DNA of 64,000 nt from Marinobacter sp. MDS2 (GTDB lineage Bacteria > Pseudomonadota > Gammaproteobacteria > Pseudomonadales > Oleiphilaceae): positions 248,001 through 312,000 of the forward strand of contig NZ_JAVAJF010000001.1 in assembly GCF_030718085.1 (NCBI RefSeq), written 5' to 3'. This document shows positions 1 to 8,378 of this stretch, in pieces. The translations under genes and the position numbers were made by a program. The notes below the pieces were generated by a model that saw only the letters and a program-made list of their open reading frames with translations, was not told the origin of the DNA and made no database searches. Numbering within the stretch: the stretch's first letter is position 1; every line of letters begins with the position of its first letter.

Positions 1-922
1 GAACCTTCCGGGCGCTCACCTGGGCCGCTCCGAAATTAAACATTTGCACCCTCATCGCAATACGTTGCTCCAGCGACGGATTACTTAAATCGGATGCCAC
101 CACCCGACAAGCAGATACGGAGCCATTGGGCTCGATCGTCAGTTCCAGAGTGACTTTACCCTCGAGCGTCGGATCTTTCCTGAGCTCCCGTTTGTAAAGC
201 GAATACAGAACGCTCTTTTGCGCATCAAATACCTGACGAATGTTACTCATGGCCCGTTGCTTAGCCTGTTTGCGCGCCGGTTTTTCCGCGGTTGCCGCAA
301 CCACCTCTTCCGGCGCCTTAATATCGGCGACCTGGTGGCCTGCAACCGCCACCTCCCGAGCCGGCCCTTCACGGGTTTCTATTCCGCCGCTACCGGCCAG
401 TACGTCAGCGCTCGAGGGCACCTCTGACAAACCGGTAGCTTCGGCGCCCGACACATTCGCGGTCAGCTTGCGGCTGTGTTTCGGCTCGGTTTTAGTCAAA
501 GCCTGCAGCCGGTTTTTCATGGCAAACAGGCCGGATTTTGATGCGGTCTCTCGAGCCTGCTCCTTGGTTTGAACAGGTTGCCCGGCTACCTTTGGCGGCA
601 GTTTAGGTTGCCGAGTTTCAGAGACCGACTTCGGCTTGACCACATCGTTCGCTATTTCTGGCGTAGGCTCAGGTTCTTTTACCGGCTCAGGCTGTTTTGG
701 TTGTACCGGCGGTGAAGAAGCAACCAGTTTGGCAAGCCGCGGCGGTATCCGCTCGGCTTCAGCGCGATTCATTTCCGGAACATCCAGATGCGGAATCAGT
801 GCAGCCGGCACCAGAAACAAACCCAACACGATGACCAAGATAACCCTGAAGCGAATGCTTTCTGCGCCATCACGAGTCCATGGCAGACGGCTATCAACGT
901 TTCTTGCGACACGATCAGCCAT
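1..922 (-). CDS. TonB-like protein with AgmX/PglI-type C-terminus (3' end beyond window)
   Basis: The frame is open from an ATG at 922 to the left edge, so the last residues are missing. The product starts with a short basic cytoplasmic stretch, has one membrane helix at about residues 25-43, then a long Pro/Glu/Lys-rich periplasmic linker. It ends in a compact domain (from about residue 250) containing KDPTLEGKVTLELTI, NGSVSACRVVASDL and RVQMFNFG, the pattern of AgmX/PglI C-terminal domains, which are TonB-like. The start overlaps the preceding ExbD gene by 8 bases, so the two are translationally coupled. Inference: it transmits proton-driven movement from the ExbB/ExbD complex across the periplasm, as GltG/GltJ (AgmX) do in Myxococcus. 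A plain TonB paralogue is the main alternative. Confidence 0.85.
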   Translation of the reverse strand, partial: MADRVARNVDSRLPWTRDGAESIRFRVILVIVLGLFLVPAALIPHLDVPEMNRAEAERIPPRLAKLVASSPPVQPKQPEPVKEPEPTPEIANDVVKPKSVSETRQPKLPPKVAGQPVQTKEQARETASKSGLFAMKNRLQALTKTEPKHSRKLTANVSGAEATGLSEVPSSADVLAGSGGIETREGPAREVAVAGHQVADIKAPEEVVAATAEKPARKQAKQRAMSNIRQVFDAQKSVLYSLYKRELRKDPTLEGKVTLELTIEPNGSVSACRVVASDLSNPSLEQRIAMRVQMFNFGAAQVSARKV

Positions 923-1403
923 TGCTCACCTCCGCCTCTGCGGCGAGCCGAACCTGGCGAAACTGCTCATCCACGCAGGTTTGCATAATCCGGCGCAACA
1001 ATCGGTAATCGGTATCTTTGGCCGCCATGATGGTGATTTCGAGACCTTGTTCAGGCACGTCATCCCAACGGCTGCGGCGGTAAGCCAACTCTTCGGACAA
1101 ACCGGCTATTCGTGTATCAGTGGATTCAATGCCATCGAGCGTCGCCACCTCGCGGCCCTGCACGAGTATCGATTGGCCGCTGATCTGAACTGTCAGGTTT
1201 TCGACCGCTTCCTGTTTCGCCGTGGACGTAGGCAAAGCAACATCGGCATTGTTCTGCATCACTTTGACATCGGAAGAATTCACCATCAGGAAGAACACCA
1301 GAATGGTAAATATATCCATCAAAGACACCAGGTTCAGGCCACCTGCCTTGTGCATCCGGCTGTAGTGCCGTTTCCGCATCCGGGCTCTGCGTGAAGTCTT
1401 CAT
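915..1403 (-). CDS. ExbD/TolR-type biopolymer transport protein, second copy
   Basis: 162 residues. A basic N-terminus is followed by one membrane helix (about 22-43) containing LVSLMDIFTILVFF. Asp30 sits where ExbD, TolR and MotB carry the proton-binding aspartate. The rest is a periplasmic domain ending DTDYRLLRRIMQTCVDEQFRQV, typical of the family. It overlaps the upstream ExbD copy by 4 bases and the downstream TonB-like gene by 8. Because the proton-binding residue is intact, this is probably the proton-conducting partner of the ExbB-like protein encoded at 1973-2620. The substrate or load is unknown, and nothing ties it to iron uptake. Confidence 0.9.
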   Translation of the reverse strand: MKTSRRARMRKRHYSRMHKAGGLNLVSLMDIFTILVFFLMVNSSDVKVMQNNADVALPTSTAKQEAVENLTVQISGQSILVQGREVATLDGIESTDTRIAGLSEELAYRRSRWDDVPEQGLEITIMAAKDTDYRLLRRIMQTCVDEQFRQVRLAAEAEVSNG

Positions 1404-1930
1404 ACGCCCTCTCCCTCTGCGGCTTCAGGGCTTTGCGCCAACACGCGACTTTCAGCGGCATCCATCAATGCAACATCCGGGAATAACTCAGCCTCCACAA
1501 CACTGGTTGCCACAACTGCGGGGTACGAACGCACGGTATCCATCACCGACACCAACGTTTGATAATCAACGTTAGGCCCCACTTCCAGAATCACATCGGT
1601 TTTATCTGGAACGTGCCGTTTGATTTGCTGCAGAACTGTCCGCAGGCCCTCGTAATCCTGCGCCTCTCCCTTGGCGGGCAATACCGCGATAAGGCCGCGC
1701 TCGCTGTCGGCGATCTCAAGGCCGTTGGGGATGACTGTCACCACCAACCGCAAGTCTTCCGCTGCGGGAGCTTCTCCGGCATCCATGCCGGGAAAATTGA
1801 GCTCAATCATGCGAACCTGGCTGAACACCATACCCAAAAGCAACACGGGCACCAGCACGATCATCAAGTTCATAAAGGCCGTGATGTCCAGCTCCGCTTC
1901 GGCACTTAGCCGGCGGTGTCGACGTCTCAT
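1400..1930 (-). CDS. ExbD/TolR-type protein with Asn at the proton-binding position
   Basis: 176 residues with one N-terminal membrane helix (about 15-37) and a periplasmic domain. The helix reads LDITAFMNLMIVLVPVLL. Aligned with ExbD (xVTPFIDVMLVLL), the conserved aspartate is Asn21, although Asp15 lies at the start of the helix. The periplasmic part contains DVILEVGPNVDYQTLVSVMDTVR, a clear ExbD signature. The gene lies 42 bases after the ExbB-like gene and overlaps the second ExbD copy by 4 bases. Known: a pair of ExbD/TolR-type proteins with one ExbB/TolQ-type protein is the layout of AglR-AglQ-AglS in Myxococcus. Inference: this copy may be structural rather than proton-conducting. Confidence 0.9.
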   Translation of the reverse strand: MRRRHRRLSAEAELDITAFMNLMIVLVPVLLLGMVFSQVRMIELNFPGMDAGEAPAAEDLRLVVTVIPNGLEIADSERGLIAVLPAKGEAQDYEGLRTVLQQIKRHVPDKTDVILEVGPNVDYQTLVSVMDTVRSYPAVVATSVVEAELFPDVALMDAAESRVLAQSPEAAEGEGV

Positions 1931-1972
1931 ATCACCCTACTCCTGTTCAAACGGGTTTGAGAATGTGAAGCG

Positions 1973-2620
1973 TCACGCCGCAGCGTTGCGAGCTTCTGGC
2001 TCAGACACAATGTTCAGGAGTTTGACGCCTGCCATTTCGAAACTATCGACGATTTCATTGGTACGGGTTTGAAGCAACGCGTGGAACAGCAACAGCGGTA
2101 TGGCAGAAATCAAGCCAAACGCGGTGGTGTTCATCGCAACGGAAATACTTTCGGAAAGGAGGCTCGCTTTTTGAGCCGGATCGGCTGCGGCGACCGCGGT
2201 AAACGCTGCGATCAGCCCGATGATGGTGCCAAGAAGACCGAGCAAGGTGGCCACGTTCGCCAGAGTCGCCAGGTACTGGGTTCGTTTTTCCAGCCTCGGA
2301 AGCACCTCCATCAATCCTTCTTCCATCGCGTATTCAATGTCTTCACGACGGCTGTTATTCAGCAGGCGGGCAATGCCCGCACCCAGAACAGACGCAATCG
2401 CGCTGTCTGAACTGCTTGCAGCCTTCATCGCCCGGGAATAATCCCGTTTTTGCAACGCCGGCAATATGCCACGTTCAAAGGCCAAGCGGTTTCGGCGGCG
2501 AACCGAACCAAGGTAGACAAATCGTTCCAGGGTGATCGCCAATCCAATCGCCAATACGACCGCAATCGGGTACATGAAAGGACCGCCGTCCTGGAAGAAT
2601 CGGATGAGGGTGTCAAGCAT
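1973..2620 (-). CDS. MotA/TolQ/ExbB family proton channel protein
   Basis: 215 residues. Membrane helices lie near 15-35, 113-140 and 155-185. A cytoplasmic stretch between the first two is rich in Arg and Glu. The second helix contains LATLANVATLLGLLGTIIGL and the third MNTTAFGLISAIPLLLF, both classic for the MotA/TolQ/ExbB family. It lies 28 bases after the small secreted-protein gene and 42 before the first ExbD gene. It is expected to form an inner-membrane pentamer around the two ExbD-like proteins and use the proton gradient. Which machine it powers is not given by this protein alone; the TPR and AgmX-like neighbours point to an Agl-Glt-like machine rather than TonB-ExbBD iron uptake or Tol-Pal. 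Confidence 0.92.
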   Translation of the reverse strand: MLDTLIRFFQDGGPFMYPIAVVLAIGLAITLERFVYLGSVRRRNRLAFERGILPALQKRDYSRAMKAASSSDSAIASVLGAGIARLLNNSRREDIEYAMEEGLMEVLPRLEKRTQYLATLANVATLLGLLGTIIGLIAAFTAVAAADPAQKASLLSESISVAMNTTAFGLISAIPLLLFHALLQTRTNEIVDSFEMAGVKLLNIVSEPEARNAAA

Positions 2621-2648
2621 GATGTTGTTCTCCGTTGTTACTGCTGAG

Positions 2649-2999
2649 TCACGGTTTATCCTGTGCTGGGAGGCCGTTCATTGGCTCCAGCACCAGCGGG
2701 TTCAGGGTTTCCCGAAACAGTCGGTGATTTTCAACGGCTGTTGCGGTAACCGGTTGGGTTAATTCGGGTAACTGTTCGTTCAGTTCAGCCCTTGGTCTTC
2801 TGGGCAGGCTGGGGCTTTGCCAGGGCAAAATGTAAAGTATGCGCGGATCATCCTCGCCGGCGCTTGCGGATATACCCGCCACTTCCAATACCGGCTTCTG
2901 GCTTGGCTTTACAGGCTCTTCTGAATGGGCGCTCACGGGCGAAACAACAACCAAAAGAAGGGTGAGCAGGCAGCCCGTCAGTGCAACAAGATGTCTCAT
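2649..2999 (-). CDS. small secreted protein of unknown function
   Basis: 116 residues, beginning with a clear signal peptide (hydrophobic core LTGCLLTLLLVVVSPVSA, cleavage likely after residue 24). The mature part is short, rich in Pro and Glu, and has no domain I recognise. The start overlaps the stop of the TPR lipoprotein gene by 4 bases, so it is a member of the operon and probably a periplasmic accessory protein. The signal peptide core contains a Cys (residue 10), but it is not in a lipobox context. Function unknown. Confidence 0.75.
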   Translation of the reverse strand: MRHLVALTGCLLTLLLVVVSPVSAHSEEPVKPSQKPVLEVAGISASAGEDDPRILYILPWQSPSLPRRPRAELNEQLPELTQPVTATAVENHRLFRETLNPLVLEPMNGLPAQDKP

Positions 3000-3496
3000 T
3001 GAAGCCTCCGTTCAAGGTCGGTAATCCAGCCAGTGACGGTTTTATCTTCCGCGCCCGATAACTGCTGATAACGTTTATAGTGAACCAACGCTTTCTCAAG
3101 CTGCAGGAGGTATAACTCGGAAATCACCGCCAGGTTGTAGTACAGTTCTGCGGTTTCTGGTGAGGCTTCTACCCCCTGTTCCAAAAGCTTCGCTGCGGCG
3201 GAAAAGCGGTTTTGATCTTTGAGCACAAGGGCCAGGTTGTTAACCGTTATCGCGTCTGCGGGGTTGAGCTCTACTGCGCTCTGCCAGGACTGGATAGCGG
3301 TATCAATGTCGCCCCGTTCGTAGGCCCGCTTGCCCTCCAGCGCCAGCGCACTTGCCTGCTCGGGTGAATACAGGGACTTGGGCTTAGCCGTATCCGCGCC
3401 GGGTTCGGTTTTTGTAACTGCACACCCGGACACGACAGTTGCCGCCAACAGCAGCAGGCCAAGTGCTGTTTGGCGCGTGTAGTCAAACACCGTCAT
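2996..3496 (-). CDS. TPR lipoprotein (GltE-like)
   Basis: 166 residues. The lipoprotein signal ends in VVSGC (Cys25), so the mature protein is probably anchored in the outer membrane. Residues 45-150 hold about three TPR repeats (ALEGKRAYERGDIDTAIQSW, LNPADAITVNNLALVLKDQ, ASPETAELYYNLAVISEL). It overlaps the large TPR gene upstream by 14 bases and the small secreted-protein gene downstream by 4. Known: GltE of the Myxococcus machine is a TPR lipoprotein next to the large TPR protein GltD. The equivalence here is inferred from domain type and operon position. A PilF-like pilotin is less likely because no pilus genes are near. Confidence 0.82.
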   Translation of the reverse strand: MTVFDYTRQTALGLLLLAATVVSGCAVTKTEPGADTAKPKSLYSPEQASALALEGKRAYERGDIDTAIQSWQSAVELNPADAITVNNLALVLKDQNRFSAAAKLLEQGVEASPETAELYYNLAVISELYLLQLEKALVHYKRYQQLSGAEDKTVTGWITDLERRLQ

Positions 3497-6314
3497 TCTC
3501 CTTTTTCGTCCAGGTCATCCAACGCAGGTTCCGGCTGTAACGCCCCGGGTGCATGGCAGCCAGCACGTCCAGGCTTTGGCGGATCCATTCGTCGTAACCG
3601 CGTGAGCGAATCATTTGATGGTTTCGGGTGTGCAGCTCCATCGCCTTTTCTTCAAGCGGATACGCTTCCTCTTCCAGGAGCATCTGGTACTGCAAACTTT
3701 CAAGTTCGTTGAGTTCGGCCGGCACCTCAGAGGTCATTAAATCCGCGGCCAACACACGATAAAGCTCTGCTTGCCTGAACAGCACCTCTGTAACCACGGC
3801 GTCACCGGCAAATGCCTCAGCTTCTAGCAGGTAGGTCTGTGCTCTCTCCAACGCAGCTTGTTTGCTAACCAACGTTTTTTCCAAAGGGTGCTGTAAAGCA
3901 ATAGCCACAAACTCATCCGCAGCACGAGCCCCAAGCTTTAACGCGGCATCAGCCGCCCACGCCAGGGTTTCATCCGAATGCCATTGGCTGCGCGATTCAG
4001 CGGTAACCAATGTGTTTAGAACCTCGTAATCGGTTGCGCCAGACTGGATCAGGCGCTGTCGCATCGTTTGTTGCTGCACATGCTCATGAGCTGTCGCGGG
4101 CGCTGGTGCAATGGAAAGCCACTCCCGATAAAGTGTATTACGGGCTTCGATGTGGTTGGTTTCGTGGTAGATTTCGGCTGCCCGCAAGCGCTGAGGCCAG
4201 GGATCGGACATTCCAGACGCCCTGCCAAGAAGCTCGTTCGCCGCCTTTAAGGGTTGGCCGGATTGACGATAGGCGTACACCAGTTTTTCACTGACCTGAT
4301 GCGCTAACCGATGGTTTGCATAATCAGATCTGAATCGATTCAGTTGATTAATAGCCGCGATCCATTCCGAAGCCTTTAACAAGGTGTTCGCAGCATCAAA
4401 ACGGGCGTTAACGGCGAGTTCCGAATCAGGTGCCACATTCACCACCCGCTGGAAATGCGCAACGGCCAATGCAGAGTTACCCGCAGATGCTGCTTGCTCG
4501 CCCTGCTTGTATATCGACACGGCCAACTGCGCTCGGATGTCGCTTCGCTGGTGCTCCGTAACGGCCAACTGGCTCGAACTTTCAGCAAGCGAAAGTGCCT
4601 GGCGCCACGCTCGTTCAGCCAAGCCAAACTCACCTTTATGCTGCTGCACGCGGGCGATTACGAGCCATGCGGCATATTGTTGCTCGGTGTTTGGCGCCTC
4701 CCCCTCCAATGTCTTCTTTGCATAACTCAATGCTGTTTCATAATCACCACGAGCATACCAACGGTTCGCCAAGTCTGCGCGCAACGCCGCCACACGTTCA
4801 TCCGCTCCGAAGGTTTGAGAATACCTCTGCTCTTCCAAACTTAACGCCTGCAAAGCTTCATGATGCTCAGTGGAGTGGCGCCCCTCTTCTAGCGTTACAA
4901 AGGCTTTTCTAAGCATGGTCATGGCTGCCCAACCCGCTTCGTCAGACCGTTCGTAGCCAGCACCGTATGCGGCCTTCCGGAAATTCGACAAGGCTTGCAA
5001 ATCCTGCCCTGCCAGCAGCCTGGCATCACCAGCCAGATGCATTAGCTCACCTTTTTCGCCGGAACGGGGGGCCAACATTTCATAGTATTCCGCTGCTTTG
5101 GCCCAGGAACGCTTAGCGTCTTCCCCCTTCCCGACGGATTGATCGGCTGAACCTGAGGCGTAATAAAAATCCCCCAACGATCGGCCATAAGTCAGCCAAC
5201 GTTGCTGATGGTGAGCAGGCAGCTCCTGAAAATAATCTTCTGGAAGATACTGAGCAACGAACTCCGCTTTAGCTTCCCGGACTTGGGCAGGTGCTCCGGC
5301 CATTGCCCGAAAATCGACATTCTGCGCCAGGAAATCAGGGCCGGCACCATGCCCCGGAAACGCGCCCACAAAGCCGTTATTTACCGCTACGGCACGGCCA
5401 TAACGGCCTTCAACAGCGTGTAGATCTGCTAATCGATCGTACAGAAGGTAGAACCAAGGTGATGGGGACCGCCCGGCCAGCCAGCGTTCCAGAGTTTGGT
5501 TATCATCCAACCGGGAAGCCATCAGCGCCAGCACGCGGAAGCTGTCTTCCACCATATCCAGATTGGAATTAGCAGGCTTTCGAATCTGTTCAGCACCGGG
5601 CAGCTGTCGGTCCAGCAGTTCCATAAAGGTAACCGCCGCCCGCTCCCAGCCTGACATTCCCTGTTTAAACTGACTCCACCCCTTCATGTAACGAGCTTTT
5701 GTGGCAAGTATGGAATCAGGCTCTGCCGAGATCAGCGCTTGATACCCCTTTTCAGCTTCCTGATACCGACCGGCGGAGAACTCAGCTTCAGCAATGCGGA
5801 AACGCGCCTCCGGGACCAACTCTGATGACGGGTACAGCCCAACCAGTTGCCGCAACCGCTGGATAGATTCCGGGTGCTGCCCCGTCAATGCATGAGCTTT
5901 CGCCATTTGATACAACAACTCGTCCAATCGGCCAGAGAAGGAGCCCCGCGACAGAATGCTTTCGTAACTGCCCAACACGTCTTCGTAGATCTCTGTTTCT
6001 TTCTGCTCCGGGAAGCCAATATCCTGACCCGAACGGTCGCGAATATTATTCAGACGATTCAGCGCGTCGATTCGCACCTCTGGCTCGTCCGAGTCTTCAA
6101 ACAGTTTCTGGTATCGACGCGCCACTTCAGCAGGAGAAATTGCTGGCAACGGGCGGGTTTCGAATTTCAAAAAAACGGGCCGCATGTCGCGCAGGGTTTC
6201 GCCATCCTTACCCAGTTCAACCCGAAAAGATTCTTGCGCCGACACATTGCTTTGCCCTAGCGCTACCATGACCAACAACAGCAGTAGTCGCCTGTAACCG
6301 AAGTGCATCGTCAT
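3483..6314 (-). CDS. large periplasmic TPR protein (GltD/AgmU-like)
   Basis: 943 residues with an N-terminal signal peptide (RRLLLLLVMVALGQSNVSA, cleavage near residue 26). Nearly all of the rest is helical repeat: TPR units are visible at about 130-215 (YQMAKAHALTGQHPESIQRL, ARFRIAEAEFSAGRYQEAEK), 505-600 and 625-705. This is the layout of a long periplasmic scaffold. The ATG overlaps the stop of the upstream gene by 4 bases. I used the first ATG; a second lies two codons downstream. Inference: structural counterpart of GltD/AgmU. Repeat proteins are easily over-assigned, so the context carries most of the weight. Confidence 0.8.
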   Translation of the reverse strand: MTMHFGYRRLLLLLVMVALGQSNVSAQESFRVELGKDGETLRDMRPVFLKFETRPLPAISPAEVARRYQKLFEDSDEPEVRIDALNRLNNIRDRSGQDIGFPEQKETEIYEDVLGSYESILSRGSFSGRLDELLYQMAKAHALTGQHPESIQRLRQLVGLYPSSELVPEARFRIAEAEFSAGRYQEAEKGYQALISAEPDSILATKARYMKGWSQFKQGMSGWERAAVTFMELLDRQLPGAEQIRKPANSNLDMVEDSFRVLALMASRLDDNQTLERWLAGRSPSPWFYLLYDRLADLHAVEGRYGRAVAVNNGFVGAFPGHGAGPDFLAQNVDFRAMAGAPAQVREAKAEFVAQYLPEDYFQELPAHHQQRWLTYGRSLGDFYYASGSADQSVGKGEDAKRSWAKAAEYYEMLAPRSGEKGELMHLAGDARLLAGQDLQALSNFRKAAYGAGYERSDEAGWAAMTMLRKAFVTLEEGRHSTEHHEALQALSLEEQRYSQTFGADERVAALRADLANRWYARGDYETALSYAKKTLEGEAPNTEQQYAAWLVIARVQQHKGEFGLAERAWRQALSLAESSSQLAVTEHQRSDIRAQLAVSIYKQGEQAASAGNSALAVAHFQRVVNVAPDSELAVNARFDAANTLLKASEWIAAINQLNRFRSDYANHRLAHQVSEKLVYAYRQSGQPLKAANELLGRASGMSDPWPQRLRAAEIYHETNHIEARNTLYREWLSIAPAPATAHEHVQQQTMRQRLIQSGATDYEVLNTLVTAESRSQWHSDETLAWAADAALKLGARAADEFVAIALQHPLEKTLVSKQAALERAQTYLLEAEAFAGDAVVTEVLFRQAELYRVLAADLMTSEVPAELNELESLQYQMLLEEEAYPLEEKAMELHTRNHQMIRSRGYDEWIRQSLDVLAAMHPGRYSRNLRWMTWTKKENDGV

Positions 6315-8020
6315 TGGGCCTCCTCCCCTAGCGTTTCTAGAGCCAGGTATTCATAGAGGTGCGCAATTTGCTGCTCGGTTTTATCCAGAGCATGCCCCAT
6401 CAACCGGTATTGTTGATCAACAAAGTCCAGTGCCAGCATATCCAACGCTCGTGCGGCGCGGGCTCGCCCCGCATTGACTTGGGTTTGTAATCCATCGATT
6501 TGCTGTTTTAACCGCTGCGAATCAGAAAGCAGTTTCTTTATCGACGTGGCAGAAGCGCCGGCATCCACCAATTGGGTTAACGCGACGATGAACACAGACA
6601 GATCATGAGCATTGCGGTTCAACTGGGCCGTCATCTCGTCATAACGTGCCACGTTCCTGACCGCATTCTGCGCATTTGCCTGCTCAAGGAAGGTCAGCAA
6701 ATACGCCATCCGCGGCTGAGTTAACGTCCGGCTATCAGCCAGAAACCATTGCGGCCCGGTATTTCGGGCATCTTCAACCAGCGCCTTGTAGGCGCCGTGT
6801 TGCCCAATCTGTTCAGCCAGCGCACTCAATGTGACTCGTTCGCCCTGATAAGCTGCGTTGGCCGCAAGCCAGGATTCACCGGCCTGCCCGGGATACCCCG
6901 CCATATCGAAGCCCCGCCCCATTCCTATCCAGGCATCTGTCACTCCGGGAAAGGCCATCGGGAATTTCTTCGCGCGGTGCCAGCTCTGCATAGCGCCACG
7001 GTGATTCCCTTTGTTCGCCAGTGCCAGACCGTGGAGATACAGCGCCTGAGGCGCGTAGTAACTATCCAGCCGCACTTTTTCGAGTAGATTAATGGCTTTG
7101 TCGTAGTCGTCGCTCTTGAGGGCAAGGTATCCTGCGCGAAGATGCAACTGATTAAGGAGGTTGGTACCGCGGGTGTCGTTGTTATCTTTGGCAGCCATCG
7201 CCATTGCGACTCGCAACGATACAAGCGCCCTGGTGAAGTTCAAGTCGTCTCGGGCAAAGTCATTAGCAAGATTGAGATACCCCAATGCTGCCCAATAGCC
7301 CTCGTCCATTTTTGCGAGATAGCGTCCGGCTGCATCAGTCCGGCCTTTGATCCGTTCCTGCTCAGCCAATTCAAACATGTTCCGTTCACGGCGTTCACGA
7401 TGAACGCGTTCGGCGTTGCCTTGCGGCCCGGAATTGTCGGATACGCCGGATGCATTCGATGAAACAGGATCTGCTTCTCGTTCTGAGAAAAGCGCGCCAG
7501 GCTCGAACTCGGGTGCCTTGGCACTCAGTGCTATGTGTAATTTTTTAATCACCGAGCGCTTAACAAATGAATGCAGAAATTCACGGCGCACGAATCGATT
7601 ATTATCGGCACGAGCATTCACCACGGTTTTGAGTTGATGAGGCCCGCTGGACAGGTTTCCTTGGTATAGCGGCAGTGTTTGCCCCTTGGCCAAGCCATTG
7701 CGATCAGACTCGGTGTAGCGGTGTGATGTGACAAGGTGGTCGTCGAGATAGAGCTCCAGAGAATCAACAACCAGAGTTCTTGGCGTTACCACGACAACAC
7801 TCAACTCCACACGGGTATCCGTATGCGGCAGCAACTCGTCCTCAACGGCACGCACGCTATGGGTATGACTGGCGACCATCTCTGTGAGCTGCGTCATCCG
7901 AGTATCGGGAGATACTGCGTGCACACTGTTTACCATGCATACCGCTAGCAATCCGGATATCCAACGCCCCAACATCCTTGGAGCAATCCGGCACTTTTGT
8001 GATTTTTGTTTGCCGAACAT
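6311..8020 (-). CDS. secreted TPR protein, first gene of the Glt-like operon (GltC-like?)
   Basis: I chose the ATG at 8020, 23 codons into the longest frame (which opens at 8089). It is preceded by AGGA at the right distance and it places a signal peptide (cleavage after VNSVHA, near residue 36) at the N-terminus. The product is then 569 residues. After a beta-rich N-terminal part (to about 180), residues 215-430 look like TPR-type repeats (EGYWAALGYLNLANDFARDD, LKSDDYDKAINLLEKVRL, LHGLALANKGNHRGAMQSW). The end is coiled-coil-like (LKQQIDGLQTQVNAGRAR). No gene precedes it closely on this strand, so the operon promoter probably lies in 8021-8240. Calling it GltC-like is tentative. Confidence 0.75.
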   Translation of the reverse strand: MFGKQKSQKCRIAPRMLGRWISGLLAVCMVNSVHAVSPDTRMTQLTEMVASHTHSVRAVEDELLPHTDTRVELSVVVVTPRTLVVDSLELYLDDHLVTSHRYTESDRNGLAKGQTLPLYQGNLSSGPHQLKTVVNARADNNRFVRREFLHSFVKRSVIKKLHIALSAKAPEFEPGALFSEREADPVSSNASGVSDNSGPQGNAERVHRERRERNMFELAEQERIKGRTDAAGRYLAKMDEGYWAALGYLNLANDFARDDLNFTRALVSLRVAMAMAAKDNNDTRGTNLLNQLHLRAGYLALKSDDYDKAINLLEKVRLDSYYAPQALYLHGLALANKGNHRGAMQSWHRAKKFPMAFPGVTDAWIGMGRGFDMAGYPGQAGESWLAANAAYQGERVTLSALAEQIGQHGAYKALVEDARNTGPQWFLADSRTLTQPRMAYLLTFLEQANAQNAVRNVARYDEMTAQLNRNAHDLSVFIVALTQLVDAGASATSIKKLLSDSQRLKQQIDGLQTQVNAGRARAARALDMLALDFVDQQYRLMGHALDKTEQQIAHLYEYLALETLGEEAQ

Positions 8021-8121
8021 AGTTGTCCTGTGGTGTCTGGCCGAAACGATTGCGGCCACCGTGTAACAATTCGAAATAAAGAGTAACACCCGCTAACAGC
8101 CAAGAACGGTATCCATTTCAC

Positions 8122-8135
8122 CAAATGAACATTTG
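8122..8135. repeat. inverted repeat upstream of the Glt-like operon
   Basis: CAAATG-AA-CATTTG, a perfect 6+2+6 palindrome about 100 bases upstream of the operon's first start codon. It is operator-like. No known regulator consensus was recognised. Confidence 0.5.
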
Positions 8136-8147
8136 ATGTGGAGGGGA

Positions 8148-8173
8148 TGTCAAAAGTGTCGATTTATTTGACA
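8148..8173. repeat. inverted repeat TGTCAAA-N12-TTTGACA
   Basis: Seven-base perfect arms separated by 12 bases. On the minus strand the arm nearer the operon reads TTGACA within TTTGACA, so it could double as a -35 hexamer; the best -10 18 bases further is only TTCATT. Operator or promoter role is possible but unproven. Confidence 0.45.
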
Positions 8174-8238
8174 GATGAGACAAGGAAAGGATTTTCAGAA
8201 GAGGGTAAAGGGCAAAACACAACAAGCAGGCCATTGAT

Positions 8239-8362
8239 TATAATGGATAATAGTTAAGGCTGGCCTAATCCCTGCTTGGATTAACCGTGCGGGCGCGCCA
8301 AGAGGCTGCACCCGCTTGATATGCCGAGCTTTGCCGATGCCGTTACACGCATCGGCTTTTTT
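8239..8362 (+). ncRNA. candidate small RNA ending in an intrinsic terminator
   Basis: Both flanking genes run on the minus strand, yet this stretch has a plus-strand transcription unit. There is a TATAAT at 8239-8244 (no convincing -35). Then come small hairpins: TAATCC/GGATTA at 8266-8283 and GCGGG/CCCGC at 8289-8315. A perfect 8-bp stem with six Ts follows at 8333-8362. No credible open frame with a ribosome binding site lies in it. The TATAAT sits in ATTATAAT, which reads equally on the other strand, so the start is uncertain. The RNA would be about 110 nt. No known family recognised. Confidence 0.45.
8333..8362 (+). terminator. intrinsic terminator, plus strand
   Basis: GCCGATGC (8333-8340), 8-base loop, GCATCGGC (8349-8356), then TTTTTT (8357-8362). 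On the minus strand the stem is not followed by Ts, so it does not serve the flanking minus-strand genes. Confidence 0.8.
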
Positions 8363-8378
8363 CTTGTCCAACCAACAA

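Noticed and set aside
636..1394. 252-codon plus-strand frame
   Set aside because: Lies across the AgmX-like and ExbD genes on the other strand, which have clear family motifs and coupled starts; the plus-strand product looks like nothing known and has no ribosome site.
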